Shown here: positions 1 through 7,710 of the stretch, in pieces | Numbering within the stretch: position 1 is the first letter of the stretch | How the letters are laid out: each line of letters opens with the position of its first letter | Assembly (NCBI GenBank): GCA_946404705.1 | Contig: CAMJES010000023.1 | Coordinates: 1-14,053 of the forward strand | Length of the DNA stretch: 14,053 nt | Source: an uncultured Ruminococcus sp. | GTDB lineage: Bacteria; Bacillota; Clostridia; Oscillospirales; Ruminococcaceae | Reading direction: 5' to 3' | The notes under the pieces: model-generated | What the model saw: only the letters and a program-made list of their open reading frames with translations | Databases searched by the model: none | What the model was told of the DNA's origin: nothing | Program-made: the position numbers and the translations under genes

Positions 1-46
1 ATATCATAGCCGGTGACTGGAGTTCAGACGTGTGCTCTTCCGATCT
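1..46. other. Illumina adapter contamination at contig end
   Basis: Positions 13-46 match, base for base, the Illumina TruSeq read-2 adapter in the P7 orientation, beginning GTGACTGGAG and ending CTCTTCCGATCT. The 12 bases before it probably include part of the sample index. This is a library artefact and not biology. Genomic sequence starts at about 47. A conceptual translation on the minus strand reads into the adapter and gives a false C-terminus IGRAHV, a known signature of adapter read-through in protein databases. Confidence 0.97.
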
Positions 47-308
47 TACCTATAAGCCAATAGAAATAACAGCTTATCAGCATAAACACGGGATTTGAAT
101 TGAACGGAACAAGGATGAATGAAAGCACTCTCCACACCTGACCGCCGAGAACTGCGTCACGGTCGAAATACATATAACTGCTTATAAGCAGTTCGGGAAA
201 CAGATAATCAAAAATAAAGACGATAAGATTTCCTATTACGATATAAAGCATAAGATTCGGGATATAATATCTGCCGAATTTGCGTTCAAGTTTATTTAAA
301 AGGTTCAA
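47..308 (-). CDS. Rhomboid-like membrane protein, N-terminal part only (3' truncated by contig end)
   Basis: About 87 genuine residues are present before the adapter. The start is a TTG at 308, preceded on the minus strand by GGAAGGA four bases upstream; no better ATG lies in frame. The N-terminus (MNLLNKLERKFGRYYIPNLM) is followed by a hydrophobic segment at about residues 19-37, then a loop containing GGQVWR at about 55-60 and a second hydrophobic stretch from about 62. This layout resembles a group of clostridial integral membrane proteins annotated as rhomboid-like. The catalytic Ser/His region would lie in the missing part, so protease activity can be neither claimed nor excluded. It has its own promoter (345-373), divergent from the DUF1858 gene. 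Confidence 0.7.
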
Positions 309-344
309 GCTATCCTTCCTTTCACAGTAATTGCTGCATAATAA

Positions 345-373
345 ATTATACCATATCGGTGATAAAATTACAA
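345..373 (-). promoter_or_regulatory. Sigma-A type promoter for the rhomboid-like gene
   Basis: Read on the minus strand, TTGTAA (373-368) and a perfect TATAAT (350-345) are separated by 17 bases. This gives a leader of about 30 bases before the TTG start at 308. Confidence 0.7.
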
Positions 374-380
374 TAGCTAC

Positions 381-409
381 TTGAAATTTTCACAAATATT
401 GTTTATAAT
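381..409 (+). promoter_or_regulatory. Sigma-A type promoter for the DUF1858 gene
   Basis: TTGAAA (381-386) and a perfect TATAAT (404-409) are separated by 17 bases. A second TATAAT follows at 411-416. The start codon is at 463, giving a leader of about 45 bases. The -35 box lies only 7 bases from the -35 box of the opposite promoter. Confidence 0.75.
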
Positions 410-462
410 ATATAATGTACGTTTATGAGCGTATAAATTCAAATACGAAAGGTCGTAAAAAT

Positions 463-669
463 ATGGCTATTGAAATTACAAAAGATACCGTTATCGGCGA
501 TATCCTCGATGAAGATATGGAAACTGCTCCCTTTTTCCTTGAAATGGGAATGCATTGCCTCGGATGCCCTGCTTCAAGAGGTGAATCCATTGCCGATGCC
601 TGCGCTGTTCACGGCGTAGACCCCGAAGAGCTTGTTGCAAAGCTTCAGGCACATTTTGCAAACAAGTAA
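463..669 (+). CDS. DUF1858 domain protein (hybrid-cluster-protein-associated redox disulfide family)
   Basis: A 68-residue protein. I start at ATG 463 and not at the in-frame ATG 415: GAAAGG at 447-452 is properly spaced from 463, 415 lies on the promoter -10 region, and the DUF1858 domain begins at MAIEITKDT. The fold is a small helical domain with a C-x-x-C pair (Cys32, Cys35) inside MHCLGCPAS, the hallmark of this family. Members are linked in databases to hybrid cluster (prismane) proteins and other redox proteins, but no such gene lies in this window. It may act as a redox-active disulfide or small ligand-binding module in the cytoplasm; the exact role is unknown. It is followed closely by an intrinsic terminator and appears to be a short transcription unit with partial read-through into trmK. 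Confidence 0.88.
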   Translation: MAIEITKDTVIGDILDEDMETAPFFLEMGMHCLGCPASRGESIADACAVHGVDPEELVAKLQAHFANK

Positions 670-682
670 AAAACGGAAATTT

Positions 683-716
683 ACCGCACAATGCAATAGT
701 TGTGCGGTTTATTTTT
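683..716 (+). terminator. Intrinsic terminator after the DUF1858 gene
   Basis: A perfect 9-bp stem, ACCGCACAA (683-691) with TTGTGCGGT (700-708), has an 8-base loop and a T-rich tail (708-716). The Shine-Dalgarno of trmK (AAAGGAG, 717-723) starts at the next base. Confidence 0.85.
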
Positions 717-730
717 AAAGGAGAAAACCA

Positions 731-1399
731 ATGCTCGGAAACAGACTTGCCGCCTGCGCGGAATTTGTCAAGGGTAAAAAAGCCTGCGATGTCGGCACGG
801 ATCACGGGTACCTTGCCGCAGAACTGCTTATGTCGGGGAAATGCAGCTTCGCAATTGCGGCGGATATAAACGAAAAACCGCTCCAATCGGCTCGGCATAC
901 TCTGCACAAGCACGGACTGGACGAACGCTCGGAAACCGTTCTCTCGGACGGTGTGGAAAGTATCGGTCTTGACGATGTTACCGATATTATTATAGCAGGA
1001 ATGGGCGGAGAGCTTATCGCAAAAATTCTCTCGCAGAAAAGCCTTGACGGTATAAACCTTGTCCTGCAGCCGATGACAAAGGCTTCGTATCTTCGCCGCT
1101 TTCTTGCCGAAAACGGATTTGAACTGCTTGAAGAAAAGGCAGTTTCGGAGGGCGGCAGACTTTATACCGTTATGAACGCCGTTTATTCGGGCGAAAAACG
1201 TGAAATAAGCGAGCTTGAAGCACTTACGGGAAAGCTTTCGCCATCGGAGGAGAACGCGCGCCGTATGCTCTGCGCTCTGTCCGAAAAGCTGAAAAAAGAA
1301 GCGTCGGCGCTCTCCGCTTCGGGAAACCTTGAACAAGCAGAAGAACGCCGCCTGCTCTCGGAGCAGATATCGAAACTTGCCGCAGGAGAAAACTCTTGA
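731..1399 (+). CDS. trmK: tRNA (adenine(22)-N(1))-methyltransferase TrmK
   Basis: A 222-residue Rossmann-fold methyltransferase of the TrmK (formerly YqfN/DUF633) family, which uses S-adenosylmethionine to make m1A at position 22 of tRNAs. Visible motifs are the SAM-binding motif I with DVGTDHGYLA (residues 20-29), the acidic ADIN (44-47), IAGMGG (88-93) and LQPM (112-115). A helical C-terminal extension rich in Lys and Glu follows, as in the family. ATG 731 is preceded by AAAGGAG at an ideal distance. The Nif3-like gene follows 22 bases after the stop, the same pairing as yqfN-yqfO in Bacillus, so the two are probably co-transcribed. No promoter is evident between the upstream terminator and the start, so transcription may enter by read-through or from a site inside the DUF1858 gene. 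Confidence 0.93.
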   Translation: MLGNRLAACAEFVKGKKACDVGTDHGYLAAELLMSGKCSFAIAADINEKPLQSARHTLHKHGLDERSETVLSDGVESIGLDDVTDIIIAGMGGELIAKILSQKSLDGINLVLQPMTKASYLRRFLAENGFELLEEKAVSEGGRLYTVMNAVYSGEKREISELEALTGKLSPSEENARRMLCALSEKLKKEASALSASGNLEQAEERRLLSEQISKLAAGENS

Positions 1400-1421
1400 C
1401 GCTTGAAAGGAAATCACAACA

Positions 1422-2210
1422 ATGAACGGATACAGAGTTAAAGATATACTTGACGAAATGGAACGTATTGCACCGCTTTCGCTTATGCAGAAGGGCGATA
1501 ACTCGGGGCTTTTGGTCGGCTCGGCGGAGGATAAGGCAGAAAAGGTGCTTGCCGCGCTCGATATCACCAACGAGGTCGTTGAAGAGGCGGCGGCAAAGGG
1601 TGCAGACGTCATAATCTCGCACCACCCTGTCATCTACAATCCGCTTTACTCGCTTTCGGACAAAAATCCTGCCTGCCGCGCGGCTAAGTACGGTATAGCT
1701 TGTCTGTGCTTTCATTCGCCGCTCGACCTTGCAAAGGGCGGCATAAACGACATTATCTATGATATGCTGAAAGAGCCGTTCGGACTTTCCGAGTCGGAAT
1801 GTTTCGTTGAGGATGTCGGCGGAGGTTTCGGCTACGGTCTTGTATGCAGGCTGAAAAGTGCCGTTGAACCCGACAAAGCCGCTAAAATGCTGAAAGACAT
1901 ATTCAAATGCAATTTTGTACGCTACACAAGGAACGGCAGGCCGATAGAAAAGCTTGCGTTCTGCTCGGGAGGCGCAGGAAGTATGCTCCCCGATGCTCTG
2001 GCTCTCGGTGCGGACGCTTATATCACGGGCGATGTCAAGCACGACCAGATGATAACCGCACTCAACAGCGGCGCAACGCTCTTCGACTGCGGTCATTTTC
2101 ACACGGAAAACATTGTTATCCCCTATCTTGCAAGGCGGTTTGCCGAGGATATGCCCGAGCTTGCGTTTGAGATCGCCGAAAGCTCTGTCGACCCTTGCTG
2201 TTATGCTTAA
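1422..2210 (+). CDS. Nif3-like dinuclear metal centre protein (YqfO/YbgI family)
   Basis: A 262-residue member of the Nif3/DUF34 family, toroidal hexamers with a two-metal site facing the cavity. The metal ligands of the family are visible: the His pair in ISHHPVIYN (His67, His68), Asp102 in HSPLDLAKGG, and His225 and Glu229 in CGHFHTE. Their spacing matches E. coli YbgI. At 262 residues it is the short form, lacking the PII-like insert found in the longer Bacillus YqfO. Older annotation as GTP cyclohydrolase I type 2 is not well supported, and the cellular reaction remains uncertain. ATG 1422 has a GAAAGGA site upstream. It lies directly after trmK and ends at a strong terminator, closing this transcription unit. 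Confidence 0.92.
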   Translation: MNGYRVKDILDEMERIAPLSLMQKGDNSGLLVGSAEDKAEKVLAALDITNEVVEEAAAKGADVIISHHPVIYNPLYSLSDKNPACRAAKYGIACLCFHSPLDLAKGGINDIIYDMLKEPFGLSESECFVEDVGGGFGYGLVCRLKSAVEPDKAAKMLKDIFKCNFVRYTRNGRPIEKLAFCSGGAGSMLPDALALGADAYITGDVKHDQMITALNSGATLFDCGHFHTENIVIPYLARRFAEDMPELAFEIAESSVDPCCYA

Positions 2211-2217
2211 ATTAATC

Positions 2218-2252
2218 AAGCACCGTGAAAATTCGGTGCTTTTTTATTTTTT
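2218..2252 (+). terminator. Intrinsic terminator after the Nif3-like gene
   Basis: A perfect 8-bp stem, AAGCACCG (2218-2225) with CGGTGCTT (2234-2241), has an 8-base loop. It is followed by T runs at 2240-2245 and 2247-2252 broken by a single A. Confidence 0.9.
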
Positions 2253-2273
2253 GAATAAAATTTTCCAAAACTA

Positions 2274-2302
2274 TTGTAAAAACGGCAAAAAATATGTATA
2301 AT
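2274..2302 (+). promoter_or_regulatory. Sigma-A type promoter for the YfhO-like gene
   Basis: TTGTAA (2274-2279) and a perfect TATAAT (2297-2302) are separated by 17 bases. The expected start of transcription at about 2309 gives a leader of about 30 bases carrying GGAAAGGA (2328-2335). Confidence 0.75.
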
Positions 2303-2338
2303 AGTATATGTATGTCAACATTTGTTTGGAAAGGATAA

Positions 2339-5056
2339 TTGAACTTGAAAGAAAATAAAGCTCCGATAACCCTTGAATTCAATCTTTGGTCGTTTTTATA
2401 CAGCAAGAGAATATATCTTTTCGCGTTTCTGATACCTGCGGCAATTCTTTTCATCGCTTATGCGATATTCGGAATATATCCGTTTGGGCAGGAATCCGTT
2501 CTTGTGCTTGACCTTAACGGTCAGTATGTTTATTACTATGAGAACCTGCGCGACGCTCTGCACGGAAACGGAAGTCTTGTCAACTCTTGGAGCAGAAACC
2601 TCTCGGGCGAAACGATAGGAATTTTCGCATACTATCTTGCCAGTCCGTTTATGTTCATTGTAATGCTGCTGCCGAGGTCGATAATGACTGCTTCTATTCT
2701 TATAATGCAGCTTTGCAAGGTCGGCACGGCAAGCATTACGATGTGCCATTTCCTCGGATATCACAAGAAAATGAGCGGCAGCACCTCGCTTATATTCAGC
2801 GTTATCTACTCGCTTATGGCATATATGATAGTACAGCTTATGGATCCGATGTGGCTGGACGGACTTATCTATCTGCCGCTTATCTGCAAGGGCATCGACA
2901 AGCTTATTGATGAGAAAAAATGGCTGTATTTCGTCATTCCGCTGACGCTGATGTTCATTGCCAACTTCTATATCGGCTGGATGACCGCAATTTTCTGCAT
3001 ACTTTATTTTCTTGCATATTACTTTTTTATTTCCGATACATCGGTTCCGTTCAGATTTGCCGATTTCATCAAGAGCGGCTCGTTATTTGCTTGCTCGGGA
3101 CTGCTCTCCGCGATCTGCTCGGCGTGGCTGCTCATTCCGCTTTACTATTCGTTAAAGCTCGGAAAATTCGAGTTCTCAACGCCGAACTTTGCAATGAAAA
3201 CGCAGTTCGACTTCGCAGATTTCTTTGTAAATCTCCTGCCGAACGTTTATGACACCTGCCGCCCCGAGGGTTCGCCTGTCGTTTACTGTGGCGTTCTGAC
3301 GATAATACTCGTTCCGCTGTTCTTCCTCAACAGCAACATAAAGCTGCGCAAGAAGATAGGCTGCGGACTGCTCACTCTGACGCTTATTCTTTCAATGTAT
3401 ATGTCAACGGTGGATATTGTTTGGCATGGTTTGCAGGTACCGAACTGGCTTCCCTACCGCTATTCGTTTATGTGCAGCTTCCTGCTCGTGTTTATGGCTG
3501 CGCAGGCGTTTGAACGCATTGAGGGCGTAACTCCGAAAGAGATAGGCGGAATGTTCTTTGTGCTTGCGGCTTATGTTCTGTATATCGACAAGCAGGGGCT
3601 TGAAAATGTAACGCTGCTCGCAACGGTTTGGTTCACGATAGGTCTTGGCGCGCTTTACGCTCTGCTTGTATATATGCATAAAAAACACTACAATATCAAG
3701 CCTGTACCCGTTGTTCTTCTTATATTCGTTATTGCAGAGCTTATCACAAGCTCCGCCTACACGCTTTACAGAATTGACGAGGACGTTGTATACTCAAAGA
3801 ACGCCTCCTATAACCGCTATATCACGCTCGGACGAAACACGGTGAACAAGCTTTACGAAATGGACGATGAACCCGTTTACCGCATTGAATCGAACTATCA
3901 CAGAACGGTCAATGACGCAATGGCGTTCGGCTCGTTCGGCGTTTCACATTCAAGCTCGACCCTTAACTCGGGGCCTATCGAAATGCTCAACAAGCTTGGA
4001 TTTTCCTACGGCGGACACTATATAAAATACAAAGGCTCGACCTACCTTACGGACGCGCTTCTCGGAATAAAATACGTTATGGAGAAAGGCTCGGCAAAGC
4101 CCGAAGAGGACGGAAGCATAATAGTTGCGGAAAACAGTCACTATGATAAAATGGTGCTTGCAAACGGCGACAATACGGATATTTTCTATGTTTACGAGAA
4201 CCCCAACGCTCTGCCGATAGGCTTTATGGCAAGCAATGATATCCTTGATGTAACGCTTGAGGGCGACAATCCTTTTATCTGCCAAAATGCGATCTTCTCC
4301 GCGCTTTGCACCGATACAAAGGCTGAATATTTCAAGCAGGTCGATATCGAACGCATTGTCCCCGAAAACGCAAAGCCTTCGACCTACGGCACTCACACGA
4401 AATACGTTCCGCGAATCGAGGGTGAGAACTCGCATATCGAGTTTCTCCTCACCGCTCCGACCGAGGATATGATGTATCTCTACTTCCCTTCAAGCTATGA
4501 ACGAAAGATAAATCTGTGGCTCAACAACGAGTTCCTTGATTACTACTTTGAGGGCGGAAACGAGGTAATCCAGCCGCTCGGACGTTTCTCCGAGGGCGAG
4601 GAGATATCCGTTATCGCGACTATCACCGAGGAAAAGAACGAGGTGCTTTTCGCAGACGAATATTTCTATTATCTCGATGAAGAGGCGTTCAAGCGCTCGG
4701 TGGAAGAGCTGCGCGAACATCCGCTTGAAATCGAAAGCTTCAAGGAAGACCACATTAAGGGAAAAGTCACCGCCGATGAGGACGGTATCCTCTTTACGAC
4801 TATCTCCTACGAACCCGGCTGGACTATCAAGGTTGACGGCGTAAAGACCGAGCCTGTCGAGCTTGTGGACGCACTTATAGGTATACCCGTTTCCGCAGGC
4901 GAGCATACTATTGAAATGAGCTTCTTCCCCAAGGGAATGACAGTCGGTATCATCATCAGCATGGGCGGCATAATCACGGTTGTGACCGCAGTCGTTCTTG
5001 CAAAGCGCAAAAAGAAGGAACCTACACTTTTGGACAGACTCTACGAAGAAGATTGA
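2339..5056 (+). CDS. YfhO family multi-pass membrane protein (GT-C type glycosyltransferase-like)
   Basis: A 905-residue integral membrane protein of the YfhO family. The N-terminal two thirds contain about a dozen hydrophobic segments, the first at residues 25-46. An acidic site follows in the first outer loop (Asp58 in LDLNGQY), which fits the GT-C fold. A large extracytoplasmic domain (roughly 480-860) is followed by a final membrane helix (about 868-889) and a short basic tail (KRKKK). Relatives in Bacillus and Listeria are implicated in decorating lipoteichoic acid with sugars from undecaprenyl-phosphate donors; I infer a similar cell-envelope sugar transfer here. No dedicated partner glycosyltransferase lies nearby. 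There is no ATG. TTG 2339 follows the Shine-Dalgarno by about 4 bases and TTG 2345 by about 10, so the true start could be either. It appears to be monocistronic, but I see no clear terminator after it. Confidence 0.88.
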   Translation: MNLKENKAPITLEFNLWSFLYSKRIYLFAFLIPAAILFIAYAIFGIYPFGQESVLVLDLNGQYVYYYENLRDALHGNGSLVNSWSRNLSGETIGIFAYYLASPFMFIVMLLPRSIMTASILIMQLCKVGTASITMCHFLGYHKKMSGSTSLIFSVIYSLMAYMIVQLMDPMWLDGLIYLPLICKGIDKLIDEKKWLYFVIPLTLMFIANFYIGWMTAIFCILYFLAYYFFISDTSVPFRFADFIKSGSLFACSGLLSAICSAWLLIPLYYSLKLGKFEFSTPNFAMKTQFDFADFFVNLLPNVYDTCRPEGSPVVYCGVLTIILVPLFFLNSNIKLRKKIGCGLLTLTLILSMYMSTVDIVWHGLQVPNWLPYRYSFMCSFLLVFMAAQAFERIEGVTPKEIGGMFFVLAAYVLYIDKQGLENVTLLATVWFTIGLGALYALLVYMHKKHYNIKPVPVVLLIFVIAELITSSAYTLYRIDEDVVYSKNASYNRYITLGRNTVNKLYEMDDEPVYRIESNYHRTVNDAMAFGSFGVSHSSSTLNSGPIEMLNKLGFSYGGHYIKYKGSTYLTDALLGIKYVMEKGSAKPEEDGSIIVAENSHYDKMVLANGDNTDIFYVYENPNALPIGFMASNDILDVTLEGDNPFICQNAIFSALCTDTKAEYFKQVDIERIVPENAKPSTYGTHTKYVPRIEGENSHIEFLLTAPTEDMMYLYFPSSYERKINLWLNNEFLDYYFEGGNEVIQPLGRFSEGEEISVIATITEEKNEVLFADEYFYYLDEEAFKRSVEELREHPLEIESFKEDHIKGKVTADEDGILFTTISYEPGWTIKVDGVKTEPVELVDALIGIPVSAGEHTIEMSFFPKGMTVGIIISMGGIITVVTAVVLAKRKKKEPTLLDRLYEED

Positions 5057-5173
5057 TCGTTTCGTCGGATCCACAATTATATCAACGGTCAATATCCTAT
5101 GCTTTTATCAAGTATTTATATAGTATTAAGCGCAGTCGGACAGCTATGCTTTTCTCTATTAAAGCAGAATATC

Positions 5174-5199
5174 TAAAAATATAGTTTATTTACCAATAT
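5174..5199 (+). promoter_or_regulatory. Possible sigma-D (motility) type promoter
   Basis: TAAA (5174-5177), 14 bases, then ACCAATAT (5192-5199) matches six of eight positions of the Bacillus sigma-D -10 GCCGATAT. Chemoreceptor genes are often sigma-D dependent, but this AT-rich stretch could match by chance. Confidence 0.3.
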
Positions 5200-5231
5200 A
5201 TATTGTAAAAATTCACAGATTATTGATTAAA

Positions 5232-5260
5232 TTGCTACCAATGTATGTTACACTTAAGAT
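5232..5260 (+). promoter_or_regulatory. Possible sigma-A promoter for the chemoreceptor gene
   Basis: TTGCTA (5232-5237) and TAAGAT (5255-5260) have a 17-base spacer, each matching four of six consensus bases. It would start RNA about 30 bases before the ATG at 5296, which is preceded by GGGGAG (5281-5286). Confidence 0.4.
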
Positions 5261-5295
5261 AAATAAATATGTACCTGAACGGGGAGAGTTGAGCT

Positions 5296-7659
5296 ATGGC
5301 AAAAGTCAAGACAAAAAAACTACCGAAATTCACAATAAAAAACAAAATAAATTTCAGCAATTTCAAGCTTAACAGAAACAGTATCAAAACCAAACTCATA
5401 GTCTATGTCTGCGTTATGTCGCTTGTGGTCGTACTGCTTCTTGCATTTGTAAACCTGTTTTCGATATCATCGGGAATACATTCTACCGTAAACCAAATGA
5501 TGGGGCCTCTTTCCACCGAGGCGGCGGCTGATGTAAGCACAAAGATATCAATGCTCAAAACCAAAAGCGACACCGCTCTTCAGAAAACTCTCTGCAGCAA
5601 CAATATCGGCGCTTCCAAGGGCGCTTTGTCCTATCTTAAATATATGTTCAACGAATACAAACTCGATGTAAAGGATTTCGCTATGTTCAAAATGGGCGAC
5701 TTTTTCATCGGCTCGGACAGATTCAATGCCGAAAACGCTGAACCGCTTAAAGATCTTGAAGTTTATCAGAAAACCAAATCAAAGGGCATTCCTGTCGTTT
5801 CCGAGCCTATACCTTATGAGGATGGCAGCGGCTCAGAATTTATCATTGCGGTTTCGGGAACATCCAACGTAACGAGCTATGTTCTTGTTATGTATTTTGA
5901 CGCGCAGGTCCTCTCCGATATCGTTGACTCGGTGCAGTTTAGCGATAACTCCACCGCTTACATAATCAACGCGGAAGGAACTATGATCGCCTCGAACGAT
6001 ATCCAAAACGTTATTGATGAAGTCAACTACAACAAGCTTGCGGAAACCGACAGCTCTTACCAAGCTATCGCGGAATTGCAGACGCTTGTTATCGAGGGCG
6101 GCGAAGCAGGCATCCAGAGCGCAGTCGTTAATGGCGTTGCGAGCAGAATCGCATACTCACCTATCGAAGACAGCGACTGGTCGCTGATACTCATCGCTCC
6201 CGAATCCGATTTTAACGGCACTCTTAACACAACAACGGTCATTATCGTCATTATCTCGGTAGTTCTGATAATCGCTGCGTTTATATGCACGTTTGTTATC
6301 ATGAACGGAGTCGTAAATCCTATAATCGGCGTTACGGCACGGCTTAAGGCGCTCTCGGACGGCGACCTTTCGGCCGATACTCCCGTTATCAAGCAGAAAA
6401 ACGAGGTCGGTGTGCTTTCCGAGTCGCTTGCGGCAACGGTAGCCTCGCTTCGTACATACATTGAACAGATATCCGAGGCGCTCGGCAATATCTCGGAGGG
6501 AAATCTCGCATTTGAAATGGACGGCGAGTTCCGCGGAGATTTCATCAAGATAAAGGAAAGCTTCAATTCTATTCTTTCACAGCTCAGAAAAACATTCGGA
6601 AAGATCAGCGATTCGGCTAACACGGTCACATTCGGCGCATCGCAGGTCGCATCCGGTTCGCAGCTTCTCAGCGACGGCGCGGCAAAGCAGTCCGAAGCGG
6701 TCAACGAGGTTTCAAACCGTATGCAGAATATTGTTGAGCATATCTCCGGCTCGGCAAGATCCGCTGCGGAAACGGAAGAGCTTGTTGTAAGCATTGAACA
6801 GCAGATACACTCCTGCAACCACGAAATGTCCAAAATGCTCGGTTCAATGGACGATATTTCCAAATCCTCCGCACAGATCTCCGATATCATTCAGGTCATT
6901 GACGATATCGCATTCCAGACCAATATCCTTGCGCTCAATGCGGCAGTCGAAGCCGCAAGAGCGGGCGACGCGGGTCTTGGCTTTGCAGTCGTTGCCGATG
7001 AAGTCCGCAACCTCGCAAATATGAGCGCAGACGCCGCAAAACAGACCTCGGCGCTCATCGAAGATTCGCTGCGCAACGTAAAGCGCGGAACAGCTATCGC
7101 AAAAACGACTGCAGAAGCGCTTGACAAGATCGTTCTTGGCGCTTCCGAGATCAACAATAAGGTCAAGAGCATCACCGAAAGCGCTGAACAGCAGAACGCG
7201 CTTATCTCCGATATTTACGACAGCGTTAACAGCGTTACTGCGGTCATCGACAACACGACATCCACCGCGGAACAAAGCTCTGCCGCAGCGAGCGATATGT
7301 CCGATCAGGCAGAAGTGCTGCGTGATATGATCAATTTCTTCAAGATCGATTTCGATGAAAGCACCTCGGCTGACGATTCGCTGACATCAGCAGAGGAATT
7401 CACTCCCGAATTTGATATTGATATCCCTGTTTTCGATTCGAACGAAAGCACAGCTGTTGACAGCGAGCTTGATTTTGAAAATATCGGAAATATTGACGAA
7501 AATGCTGATATTTCCGAAACAGAGGATAACGGCGTTCAGCTCGAACCTGAGGCTGAAGCGGTCGTTCCCGAGGAAGAGGACGTTCCCGAAAGCGAAACCG
7601 ATGAAGAGGTTTTCTTTGAACCTAACATTGAAGACAACGAAGACGAGGAAAATAATTAA
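5296..7659 (+). CDS. Methyl-accepting chemotaxis protein (transmembrane chemoreceptor)
   Basis: A 787-residue chemoreceptor. A 32-residue Lys-rich cytoplasmic start precedes membrane helix 1 (about 33-56). The extracytoplasmic sensor (about 57-310) has the look of a Cache-type domain. Membrane helix 2 (about 313-338) leads to a HAMP linker (about 338-390), a second HAMP-like segment with ISEGNLAFEM, and a coiled-coil signalling domain. Its hairpin tip is nearly canonical: AFQTNILALNAAVEAARAG, with Gln-Thr-Asn at 541-543, then GFAVVADEVRNLA. This tip contacts CheA and CheW and controls flagellar bias, so the organism probably is, or recently was, motile. From about residue 680 to the end runs an unusual acidic tail very rich in Asp and Glu, without an NWETF-like CheR tether at the C-terminus. 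The ligand cannot be told from sequence. A strong terminator follows the stop by 7 bases. Confidence 0.95.
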   Translation: MAKVKTKKLPKFTIKNKINFSNFKLNRNSIKTKLIVYVCVMSLVVVLLLAFVNLFSISSGIHSTVNQMMGPLSTEAAADVSTKISMLKTKSDTALQKTLCSNNIGASKGALSYLKYMFNEYKLDVKDFAMFKMGDFFIGSDRFNAENAEPLKDLEVYQKTKSKGIPVVSEPIPYEDGSGSEFIIAVSGTSNVTSYVLVMYFDAQVLSDIVDSVQFSDNSTAYIINAEGTMIASNDIQNVIDEVNYNKLAETDSSYQAIAELQTLVIEGGEAGIQSAVVNGVASRIAYSPIEDSDWSLILIAPESDFNGTLNTTTVIIVIISVVLIIAAFICTFVIMNGVVNPIIGVTARLKALSDGDLSADTPVIKQKNEVGVLSESLAATVASLRTYIEQISEALGNISEGNLAFEMDGEFRGDFIKIKESFNSILSQLRKTFGKISDSANTVTFGASQVASGSQLLSDGAAKQSEAVNEVSNRMQNIVEHISGSARSAAETEELVVSIEQQIHSCNHEMSKMLGSMDDISKSSAQISDIIQVIDDIAFQTNILALNAAVEAARAGDAGLGFAVVADEVRNLANMSADAAKQTSALIEDSLRNVKRGTAIAKTTAEALDKIVLGASEINNKVKSITESAEQQNALISDIYDSVNSVTAVIDNTTSTAEQSSAAASDMSDQAEVLRDMINFFKIDFDESTSADDSLTSAEEFTPEFDIDIPVFDSNESTAVDSELDFENIGNIDENADISETEDNGVQLEPEAEAVVPEEEDVPESETDEEVFFEPNIEDNEDEENN

Positions 7660-7666
7660 GATTTTC

Positions 7667-7699
7667 AATGCTGCCGCAAAAAACGGCAGCATTGTTTTT
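7667..7699 (+). terminator. Intrinsic terminator after the chemoreceptor gene
   Basis: A perfect 10-bp stem, AATGCTGCCG (7667-7676) with CGGCAGCATT (7684-7693), has a 7-base A-rich loop and a GTTTTT tail. The Shine-Dalgarno AGGGG (7700-7704) of the next gene starts at the following base. Confidence 0.9.
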
Positions 7700-7710
7700 A
7701 GGGGAAAAAT

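Larger units (their letters stand above)
5057..5295 (+). other. Intergenic region before the chemoreceptor gene
   Basis: This AT-rich gap holds no gene I can support and no convincing terminator for the YfhO-like gene. It contains a 10-base direct repeat, CTATGCTTTT, at 5097-5106 and 5144-5153. Two possible promoters for the chemoreceptor gene are listed separately. Confidence 0.6.

Noticed and set aside
415..462. ATG 415 as the start of the DUF1858 protein
   Set aside because: It overlaps the -10 region of the promoter, has no ribosome binding site, and the added residues are not part of the domain.
491..2219. Long open frames on the minus strand opposite trmK and the Nif3-like gene (up to 380 codons)
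   Set aside because: They are shadows of well-supported + strand genes. Their translations are rich in Phe, Arg, Cys and Ser with no recognisable domain, and they overlap each other.
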